From Porticoccus sp. (lineage in GTDB: Bacteria; Pseudomonadota; Gammaproteobacteria; Pseudomonadales; Porticoccaceae): a DNA stretch of 14,138 nucleotides. This document shows positions 6,951 through 13,175 of this stretch, piece by piece. The stretch covers positions 4,419 through 18,556 of the forward strand of contig NYXF01000039.1 of the NCBI GenBank assembly GCA_002685455.1, given 5' to 3'. Positions within the stretch are counted from its first letter, which is position 1; every line of letters begins with the position of its first letter. The translations under genes and the position numbers were made by a program. Below the pieces are notes generated by a model. The model searched no databases and was not told the DNA's origin. It saw only the letters and a program-made list of their open reading frames with translations.

Positions 6951-8375
6951 TTACTCAGTGTCAATTGTAAGTAAGTCAGATAATTGTCGAATTTGAATTG
7001 CATCAAATCCTGAGCCAGCCAAAACGTCAGATAAAATTACAACTCTATCATCTGCAGAAAATTCTTTACGAGTCATGAGAATTTTAGCCGCAGTGGCAAG
7101 TGTTTTTTCTGGATCTTCACTAAAATTGATTCGAAAGCTAAGTACATTTCTATTCAAAACTAATTGCCTGCGAGTACGACTATCGTTAGTAAATGCGCAA
7201 ATAATAGGTGTTTGTGGATGACAGTTAGTAACGTAGTTAGCCATTTTCCCTCGCCTTGTAGGTACTATGATGGCTTTAGCTTTTATCGATTCTGCTAACT
7301 TTACGGCAGCAGAAGCAATTTCTGCCTTATCGTTCTCAAGGTATAAATTTCTAGTAAATTGAAGCCCAGGACTTTGCTCTATTGATAAAGTAATTCGAGA
7401 AAGTATTTCTATACACTTTACTGGATACTTTCCCATAGCACTCTCACCAGAAAGCATTATTGCATCAGCTTCTTCATAAACAGCGTTAGCTACATCTGTA
7501 ACTTCGGCTCGAGTTGGAATTGGATTTTCTATCATGGACTCCAGCATATGCGTTGCAACTATCACACGTTTACCCTCTTGAGCACACGATCGAATGATAC
7601 GACGCTGCACCCTCGGTAGTTTTTCGATAGCAATTTCGACTCCTAGATCTCCTCTTGCGACCATTACTCCATCAGATATTTTTAAAATTTGACTAAGATT
7701 TTTTAAGCCTTCTTGATCCTCTATTTTTGAAATAATCTTAATTTTTTCAACTTTATCACCTAATAGAACTTTTAGTTGCTTTACATCCTCGGAATTTCGA
7801 ACAAACGAGAGTGCTATGAAGTCCACTTCTTGAGCTATAGAGAATATAATATCCCTTTTGTCTTTTTCGGTTATCGCAGGAAGATTGACTCGAATACCTG
7901 GTAAGTTTACATGGCGCTTACTTTTTAAAATACCTCCATCTATTACTCTGCATTGCATGGCTCTGTCTTCTTTAGTGAGAACTTCTAAGTTAATCAGACC
8001 GTTATCTACGGTTATCATGTCTCCAATTTTGACATCGTTCACTAAATCTTCATAATTGACTTTTATCGAAGTGGATTCAACACTTTCTTCTCCACGCGCA
8101 GTGACAGTTATTACGTCGTCTTTTTTGAGATTTAGTTCTTGTTTAATATCTCCTGTACGGATTTCTGGGCCTTGAGTATCCACCAGAATAGCTATAGGGT
8201 TTTGAAGCTTTTTATTTAGAGTGCGAATCGATTTTATTACTCTCTTGTGAGATTCATGATCGCCATGAGACATATTAAGTCTAACAACGTTCATACCAGC
8301 TTTAGCCATTTTTTCTAACATAGAAAATGACTCTGATGCTGGACCAATGGTACAAATAATTTTTGTTTTTCTCAT
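6951..8375 (-). CDS. pyk: pyruvate kinase
   Basis: Catalyses the last step of glycolysis, phosphoenolpyruvate plus ADP to pyruvate plus ATP. The 474 residues form a complete enzyme. Visible elements are KTKIICTIGPAS (3-14), VVRLNMSHGD (30-39), VDTQGPEIRTG (65-75), the active-site signature ISKIEDQEG (215-223; Lys217, metal ligand Glu219), VMVARGDLGVE (237-247; Asp243) and MLESMIENPIPTRAEVTDVANA (278-298). The N-terminus looks more like E. coli PykF than PykA. The C-terminal effector domain (about 345-474) is present. It is preceded by fau after 39 nt on the same strand, so it is probably the last gene of the zapB-zapA-ssrS-fau-pyk group. The ribosome binding site is weak (AAGAAA region). Confidence 0.97.
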   Translation of the reverse strand: MRKTKIICTIGPASESFSMLEKMAKAGMNVVRLNMSHGDHESHKRVIKSIRTLNKKLQNPIAILVDTQGPEIRTGDIKQELNLKKDDVITVTARGEESVESTSIKVNYEDLVNDVKIGDMITVDNGLINLEVLTKEDRAMQCRVIDGGILKSKRHVNLPGIRVNLPAITEKDKRDIIFSIAQEVDFIALSFVRNSEDVKQLKVLLGDKVEKIKIISKIEDQEGLKNLSQILKISDGVMVARGDLGVEIAIEKLPRVQRRIIRSCAQEGKRVIVATHMLESMIENPIPTRAEVTDVANAVYEEADAIMLSGESAMGKYPVKCIEILSRITLSIEQSPGLQFTRNLYLENDKAEIASAAVKLAESIKAKAIIVPTRRGKMANYVTNCHPQTPIICAFTNDSRTRRQLVLNRNVLSFRINFSEDPEKTLATAAKILMTRKEFSADDRVVILSDVLAGSGFDAIQIRQLSDLLTIDTE

Positions 8376-8414
8376 GATTTTTCTTATATTTAAAAGTTAG
8401 CGACCACTTAAATT

Positions 8415-8990
8415 CTATTTACATCTACTAATTACATTTTTCTCAGTAACAATTTTTTCTAAAGTAATATCCCAGGGATACTTATTAATAGAGCTAGTTT
8501 CTTGAAAACTTTGCGCAAGGCCTACAAGCTTTGTAAGTCTGCTTTGTAGCTTAAGTGTTCTGTCATAAAACCCACCACCCATACCTATCCTATTACATGA
8601 AGCGTCAAATGCAACTAATGGCATAAGAATTAAGTCGATAGCAAATGCTGGGACAATCTTAGATCCACGCAAAGGGGGTTCTTGTATTCCAAACCGGTTC
8701 ACTGATAGTTTTTCTCCTGTTTTGTACTTAGCAAAGTAGAGGCGGTTTTGTTTAAGTGGATGTAACAATGGTAAGTAACACTCCTTGCCTGCAGCTTCTG
8801 CAATTCCCATTGCAAACATCGGATCTATTTCTCCATCATGTGCTAAGTAAAAAGCGATTCTTTTGCTGTTATAGAAAATTGGCAGCAAGGAAAGTTTCCT
8901 AGCGATATTTTCTTTTGCTAATAGTTGTTGCTTTGGGCTTAGAGAGCGACGCTTCTTTCTCATGAGCTGTCGCAAAGAATTTATGTCCAT
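8415..8990 (-). CDS. fau: 5-formyltetrahydrofolate cyclo-ligase
   Basis: Uses ATP to convert 5-formyl-THF to 5,10-methenyl-THF, returning a storage or inhibitory folate to one-carbon metabolism (E. coli YgfA/Fau). The 191 residues match the family. A basic N-terminus (LRQLMRKKRRSLSP, 6-19) contributes to nucleotide binding in relatives. The central region has RIAFYLAHDGEIDP (44-57), and the conserved ATP/Mg loop GMGGGFYDRTL lies at 136-146. No Shine-Dalgarno sequence is visible before the ATG at 8990, where the transcript is an A/T-rich stretch following the 6S RNA 3' end. This is the E. coli zapA-ssrS-fau order, in which fau is expressed from the 6S transcript or its read-through. In E. coli serA and rpiA lie downstream; here pyk follows. 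Confidence 0.94.
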   Translation of the reverse strand: MDINSLRQLMRKKRRSLSPKQQLLAKENIARKLSLLPIFYNSKRIAFYLAHDGEIDPMFAMGIAEAAGKECYLPLLHPLKQNRLYFAKYKTGEKLSVNRFGIQEPPLRGSKIVPAFAIDLILMPLVAFDASCNRIGMGGGFYDRTLKLQSRLTKLVGLAQSFQETSSINKYPWDITLEKIVTEKNVISRCK

Positions 8991-9004
8991 AAAATTATTT
9001 TTTT

Positions 9005-9186
9005 AAACGATGTCCCCGACGATACCGCTGTTGATTGCGCCTTGAACCGAAAGGTTCAAGGTGGTGGGGTCAGCAATATATTAGGCTTCCCGTCATGCGG
9101 ACATGCACACCATATCAACTTTATCCCCTCCAGATAATAAATTATCGGCTCAAGGACTTATCAACTGGCAAGTACCTCAGGGCACA
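9005..9186 (-). ncRNA. ssrS: 6S RNA
   Basis: Regulatory RNA that mimics an open promoter and sequesters sigma-70 RNA polymerase, mainly in stationary phase. Read on the minus strand, about 182 nt match the E. coli molecule (about 184 nt) in order: GAGCCGATA near the 5' side (9151-9143), GCATGT (9106-9101), GAAGCCT (9089-9083), and a 9-bp hairpin CCTTGAACC / GGTTCAAGG (9061-9040). The hairpin arms are identical to E. coli; the loop is TTTC here and AAG there. The 5' GCCCTGAGG and the 3' CGTCGGGGACAT regions are positioned to form the closing stem. The gene lies between zapA and fau, its classical location. Both ends are estimates: the 5' end from the promoter and the 3' end from the closing stem, each within a few nt. 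Confidence 0.93.
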
Positions 9187-9191
9187 ATTTT

Positions 9192-9220
9192 ATTATAACC
9201 TTAAAGGATTCAAATGTAGA
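9192..9220 (-). promoter_or_regulatory. sigma-70 promoter of 6S RNA
   Basis: On the minus strand, -35 TCTACA (9220-9215; 4 of 6) and a perfect -10 TATAAT (9197-9192) are separated by 17 bp. The -35 starts immediately after the zapA stop codon (9223-9221). The predicted start near 9186-9185 agrees with the 5' end expected from the 6S alignment. Confidence 0.75.
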
Positions 9221-9517
9221 TCAATCCTCTAAATTTTCGAGAAAAATTGAAAGCTTCCTCTCGATATTTTGAATAATTTTACTTGAGCTTTCTTCTGAAG
9301 ATAGCCTTTTTTCTATCTTTGAAATCTCATAGGTAAGATTTAAGGCGGCCATAACCGCTATTCTTTCAACTCCAATAACATTACCGCTATTACGTATGGT
9401 TTGCATTTGCGAATTAAGTTTTTTAGCTGAATTTATAAGCGCATCACTTTCTTCTGAAGGACAACTCACCTGATAGTCCTTATCTAAAATATGAATATTA
9501 ACTGTTTTATTGTCCAC
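9221..9517 (-). CDS. zapA: cell division protein ZapA
   Basis: Small cytosolic FtsZ-associated protein that cross-links FtsZ filaments in the division ring and recruits ZapB. The 98 residues (E. coli 109) have the family layout: a short beta-rich N-terminal head (VNIHILDKDYQVSCPSEE, 6-23), conserved ERIAVMAALNLTYEI (51-65), and a C-terminal coiled-coil helix (about 66-97). The start is GTG at 9517, 5 nt downstream of the ZapB-like gene stop; no in-frame ATG occurs until residue 38, too late for the family. A weak AGAG lies about 11 nt upstream. It is followed directly by the 6S RNA promoter, as in E. coli. Confidence 0.93.
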   Translation of the reverse strand: MDNKTVNIHILDKDYQVSCPSEESDALINSAKKLNSQMQTIRNSGNVIGVERIAVMAALNLTYEISKIEKRLSSEESSSKIIQNIERKLSIFLENLED

Positions 9518-9522
9518 GATTT

Positions 9523-9729
9523 CTAATTCTCTTTATTGAGACTTTTGAGTCTTTTTATTAAACTTTCTAAGCGACTACAGGTTAATTCATGCTTCTCTAA
9601 AAGTTTGCTACGCTCTGTCGATAATTCTGATTCTCTTCTTTTTAAACGTAAATTTTCTTTTTGCAACTTAGTGCATTGAGCAATAATACTGTCGACTTTG
9701 AAATCTAGTTTCTCGAGATTGACTGACAT
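9523..9729 (-). CDS. ZapB-like coiled-coil protein (TIGR02449-type family)
   Basis: A 68-residue protein that is almost entirely predicted coiled coil. Hydrophobic residues recur in heptads from about residue 4 to 66, with many Lys, Arg and Glu, and no membrane segment or signal peptide. Small proteins of this kind directly upstream of zapA in gammaproteobacteria are grouped as TIGR02449 and resemble ZapB, which bridges ZapA and MatP at the division ring. The 5-nt gap to zapA implies one mRNA and probably a shared function. Similarity to E. coli ZapB itself is of composition and length, so the division role is inferred from context. GGA lies 7 nt before the ATG. Confidence 0.8.
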   Translation of the reverse strand: MSVNLEKLDFKVDSIIAQCTKLQKENLRLKRRESELSTERSKLLEKHELTCSRLESLIKRLKSLNKEN

Positions 9730-9760
9730 AATTTAGTCCATGAATAAATTAGTTCCTTTA

Positions 9761-9790
9761 ACTATAATTGTGGAGCTATAGATTGGTCAA
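9761..9790 (-). promoter_or_regulatory. candidate promoter of the ZapB-like/zapA operon
   Basis: On the minus strand, -35 TTGACC (9790-9785; 5 of 6) and -10 TATAGT (9766-9761; 5 of 6) are 18 bp apart. The predicted transcript starts near 9754, about 25 nt before the start codon at 9729. A TTGGT-CA-ACCAA inverted repeat (9783-9794) overlaps the -35 and could be an operator. Confidence 0.55.
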
Positions 9791-9928
9791 CCAACTTAAA
9801 GCTAATTCGTCAAATATCAAGTAACCAAATGTAAAAAAATGATTTTATTTTACTCTCTTTATCAAGGATGATTGCTCCCTCTAAGAATGATAGGATAAGG
9901 TATTAGTAAATTAAGAGTACATAAGATT

Positions 9929-10489
9929 ATGGATTATGATGAGATCTCCCATGCCTTTATTAAAGCTAATTTAGTTGGCAGCCCAGCAGAGTTACATGGT
10001 TTTCTAGCTGGATCCGCATCAAGCGGTAAGCTCTTGTCTGCAGACTCTTTAATAGAAACTGTGGCGAAATTTTTGGAGGTTAGCTCTGAAAGAGTGGAGG
10101 ATTTAGGGACCATGTTAATTGAGCTTTACCAATTTTCAGTAAACCAAATTAATAATAATGATTATGAATTTTCTCCTATTCTTCCAGATGGTGAATTCAT
10201 ATTGAGTGAACGATTAGCGTCAATGGGTGAGTGGTGCCAAGGGTTTTTATATGGTTTAGGGAGCTCGGAGCTATTCTCAAATTTAGAAATACAAAAAAAC
10301 ATATCAGAAGCTTTAGACGACTTGGCGTCCATTTCTAATGTACAAGTATCGGATGATCAGTATGAAGGGGATGAAACTGATAATGAGGCAAATTATATCG
10401 AGATAGTTGAGTACATTAAAATTGCGGTATTAACTATTTTCACTGAATTAAAAGCAAAAAATGATGAGAGTCAGCAGATTATCCATTAA
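9929..10489 (+). CDS. ygfB: YgfB family (UPF0149) protein
   Basis: A 186-residue acidic, mainly helical cytosolic protein of the YgfB family (E. coli about 192). Typical family segments are the N-terminal SPAELHGFLAG (17-27), the central LASMGEWCQGFLYGLG (about 95-110) and an acidic C-terminal third. It lies divergent from zapA and directly before pepP, the conserved family location. In Pseudomonas aeruginosa YgfB is reported to affect expression of a cell-wall amidase and beta-lactam resistance; the biochemical role is not established here. No strong ribosome binding site precedes the ATG; an AAG lies 5 nt away and AAGAG 11 nt away. I could not identify a convincing promoter in the 199-nt divergent gap for this strand. 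Confidence 0.93.
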   Translation: MDYDEISHAFIKANLVGSPAELHGFLAGSASSGKLLSADSLIETVAKFLEVSSERVEDLGTMLIELYQFSVNQINNNDYEFSPILPDGEFILSERLASMGEWCQGFLYGLGSSELFSNLEIQKNISEALDDLASISNVQVSDDQYEGDETDNEANYIEIVEYIKIAVLTIFTELKAKNDESQQIIH

Positions 10490-10545
10490 TTTTTTTGCAG
10501 ATAAAAAATACCTCAATTAGGTATAGTTCACATGGGACTTGAGAA

Positions 10546-11859
10546 ATGATTGCAAGCACAGAATTTGAAAAACGAAGAAATCAGTTAATGGCAAAGATGC
10601 CCACAAACAGCATTGCTATTTTTACAGCGGCAACAGAAAAATCTCGAAATAGAGATGTTCTTTACCCATATCGACAAGATAGCGACTTTTTTTATCTAAC
10701 TGGGTTCTCAGAGCCAAACGCAATAATCGTCTTAATTCCTGGTAAAAATAAAAATGAATACCTCATGTTTTGTAGAAATAGAGATGCAGAAAAAGAGATA
10801 TGGGATGGCCAGCGTATAGGACCAGACGGAGCAAAAAAATTTTATGGGGCAGATAAAGCGTTCCCTATTGAAAGTATCAAAGAAACGTTACCAGACATTA
10901 TATATGATCGCGGTAAAATTTATTATTCGATAGGTAAAAACCTTTTTTTCGATGAGATTATAACTAAGATTGTAGGGAGTAAGAGGGGTAGTGCTGGCTC
11001 AACAAGTAAATCTTCAAATCCGTTTGCCAACCTAGATTACTTATTGCATGAGATGCGACTATTTAAGAGTCCTGCAGAACAACAAATTATGCGGAAAGCT
11101 GCCACCATTTCTTCACGCGCTCATCGAAGAGCGATGAAAAATTGTCTTCCTGGAATATATGAGTACCAGCTACAGGCTGAGATTGAGTACGAGTTTACTG
11201 CAGCCGGAGCCTCCTTCCCTGCTTATGGAACTATTGTTGGAGGCGGAAATAACGGATGCATTCTTCATTATGTAGAAAATAATTCAAAGTTAAAAGATGG
11301 TGATTTGGTATTAATTGATGCGGGCTGCGAATTACAAAATTATTCAGCGGATATCACGAGAACTTTCCCTGTTAATGGTAAGTTCACACCAGAGCAAAAG
11401 ATGATTTATGATATCGTTTTGGAAGCACAAATTGCAGCTATAAATGGTTGTTTATCAGGTAATCAGTGGGATGAGCCCCATAATATAACTGTAAAAATTA
11501 TTACGCAGGGTCTGCTTGATTTAGGTATTATTAAAGGAAGTCTGAATGAACTGATAGAAAAAAAGATTTATGCTGAATTTTATATGCATCGAGCAGGTCA
11601 CTGGTTAGGAATGGATGTTCATGATGTTGGAAATTATAAGATAAATGAATTATGGCGAACATTTCAGCCAGGTATGGTAACTACTATTGAGCCTGGCATA
11701 TATATTTCTCCGGAAAATAAAAAAGTTGATGAGCGTTGGCGGGGTATCGGTATTAGAATTGAGGATGATGTACTTATTACAGAGGGTAAACCAGATGTTC
11801 TATCATACGAAGTCCCAAAAACAACATCAGAGATTGAATTACTGATGACCTCTGATTAG
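10546..11859 (+). CDS. pepP: Xaa-Pro aminopeptidase (aminopeptidase P)
   Basis: Dimanganese peptidase that removes an N-terminal residue when the second residue is proline. The 437 residues equal E. coli PepP in size. The N-terminal domain (about 1-170) begins with EFEKRRNQLMAKMP (6-19) and contains FFYLTGFSEP (about 48-57). The C-terminal pita-bread domain keeps all five metal ligands: Asp258 and Asp269 (IDAGCELQNYSADITRTFP), His352 (AGHWLGMDVHDVG), Glu382 (IEPGIYI) and Glu406 (RIEDD). The start is ATG with GGGA 8 nt upstream. It follows ygfB after 56 nt and precedes ubiH by 10 nt, the conserved gammaproteobacterial operon order. Confidence 0.96.
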   Translation: MIASTEFEKRRNQLMAKMPTNSIAIFTAATEKSRNRDVLYPYRQDSDFFYLTGFSEPNAIIVLIPGKNKNEYLMFCRNRDAEKEIWDGQRIGPDGAKKFYGADKAFPIESIKETLPDIIYDRGKIYYSIGKNLFFDEIITKIVGSKRGSAGSTSKSSNPFANLDYLLHEMRLFKSPAEQQIMRKAATISSRAHRRAMKNCLPGIYEYQLQAEIEYEFTAAGASFPAYGTIVGGGNNGCILHYVENNSKLKDGDLVLIDAGCELQNYSADITRTFPVNGKFTPEQKMIYDIVLEAQIAAINGCLSGNQWDEPHNITVKIITQGLLDLGIIKGSLNELIEKKIYAEFYMHRAGHWLGMDVHDVGNYKINELWRTFQPGMVTTIEPGIYISPENKKVDERWRGIGIRIEDDVLITEGKPDVLSYEVPKTTSEIELLMTSD

Positions 11860-11869
11860 GTAAAAAAAT

Positions 11870-13171
11870 ATGTCTGATAATCTCAAAGACCCACAAAATA
11901 CGGATATTTGCATAATAGGCGGAGGTATGGTTGGAACAAGTCTTGCCCTACTACTGTCCTCCTTCAAGCTCGACTGGAATATTCAGATTATTGATTCAAA
12001 TACTCTTGAAGGTGAACCTAAAAAAAATTCTGTTGATAAATTTGATGCACGAACTACAGCTTTATCTCAGAGTAGTTATGAAATTTTTCAAGCACTTGGG
12101 CTATGGAAAAAATTGAGTATCAACACAACCTCAATAAATGAAGTACACATTTCTGACAAAGGTTGTTTTGGGAGCGTTAAGTTAAAGGCTCAAGAACAAA
12201 ACTTAGAAGCTCTAGGCTACGTTATTGAAAATGAGAGAATTAATGAAGCTCTTTTTAAGGCAGTACAAACAATTGACGATATTGAGATTATTGATTCAGC
12301 TCAAGTAAACCAAATACAACCGGTATCCGGTGCAGTAGAGCTTTGTTACACAAAAAAATCACAACCAAATAAGACTAAAAGACTTAAAGCGAAACTACTA
12401 GTTTTGGCTGATGGTTCCAAATCAGACTCAAGAAATTTATTGGGTATTGAATCAACAGTCAAAGATTATGGGCAAACGGCAATTGTAACAAATATTATAT
12501 TCTCCAAAAATCATAATAATATTGCCTATGAACGCTTCACTGATTCTGGTCCATTGGCTGTCTTGCCCTTGAAGAAGATAGACAATCATAATCGTGGAGC
12601 ACTTGTATGGACAGTTGCTCCCTCGAAAGCAGAAGAATTATTATCTATGCCAAAAAATGAATTTCTTAAAGAGTTGCAATCAATTTTTGGATTCAGATTA
12701 GGAGACCTTGTAGATGTCAGTTCGCGTTTCAGCTATCCAGTCAAGTTGGTTGTGAGCAAAGAGCAGGCTCGAAGTAATATAGTGGTCGTTGGAAATGCTG
12801 TTCATGCCCTGCATCCAGTTGCCGGGCAGGGTTTTAATTTAGCGTTTCGAGATATTGCCGCACTGGCCGACAAGCTTGCAAAATCCTCATCCAAAAAAAT
12901 TGCCCTAGGGCAATATGAAGTTTTAGAAGAATATGTTGAATATCAAGCTAGAGACCAACAACAAACAATACTTCTAAGTGATTTACTGCCTAACGTATTT
13001 GGAAGCCGCTCTTTGTTTATAAAAGTTGCAAGAAATATTGGTCTTTTAGCGTTAGACTCAATCCCATTACTAAAAACAAATTTTGCGAAATTAGGTATGG
13101 GTCTTCAGACTAGAGGATTAAGGCTAAAAGCTTCTGATCGATCTAGTTTTACTGCTTCAAATTCGGAATGA
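11870..13171 (+). CDS. ubiH: FAD-dependent ubiquinone biosynthesis hydroxylase UbiH
   Basis: Flavoprotein monooxygenase of the UbiH/COQ6 family. UbiH adds the C1 hydroxyl in O2-dependent ubiquinone synthesis (2-polyprenyl-6-methoxyphenol step) and acts within the soluble Ubi complex. The 433 residues show the N-terminal FAD dinucleotide fold ICIIGGGMVGTSLA (13-26), the DARTTALS motif (59-66) and the C-terminal FAD ribityl motif GNAVHALHPVAGQGFNL (308-324). Asn replaces the Asp of the usual GD motif, as in E. coli UbiH, which supports UbiH over UbiI/UbiF. AGG, overlapping the pepP stop, lies 9 nt before the ATG. It is followed by a paralogous hydroxylase after 4 nt. Confidence 0.9.
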   Translation: MSDNLKDPQNTDICIIGGGMVGTSLALLLSSFKLDWNIQIIDSNTLEGEPKKNSVDKFDARTTALSQSSYEIFQALGLWKKLSINTTSINEVHISDKGCFGSVKLKAQEQNLEALGYVIENERINEALFKAVQTIDDIEIIDSAQVNQIQPVSGAVELCYTKKSQPNKTKRLKAKLLVLADGSKSDSRNLLGIESTVKDYGQTAIVTNIIFSKNHNNIAYERFTDSGPLAVLPLKKIDNHNRGALVWTVAPSKAEELLSMPKNEFLKELQSIFGFRLGDLVDVSSRFSYPVKLVVSKEQARSNIVVVGNAVHALHPVAGQGFNLAFRDIAALADKLAKSSSKKIALGQYEVLEEYVEYQARDQQQTILLSDLLPNVFGSRSLFIKVARNIGLLALDSIPLLKTNFAKLGMGLQTRGLRLKASDRSSFTASNSE

Positions 13172-13175
13172 AAGA

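Noticed and set aside
9035..9232. 65-codon plus-strand open frame across the 6S RNA locus
   Set aside because: It lies opposite the 6S RNA, its protein has no recognisable features, and the conservation here is of RNA structure on the other strand.
9763..9768. Plus-strand TATAAT as a -10 for ygfB
   Set aside because: No acceptable -35 lies 16-18 bp upstream, and it would leave a leader of about 150 nt. The same bases are better explained by the minus-strand promoter for the ZapB-like gene.
9831..9853. A/T-rich imperfect inverted repeat between the ZapB-like gene and ygfB
   Set aside because: It is made mainly of A and T runs and is expected by chance in this composition; no T-run or promoter placement gives it a role.
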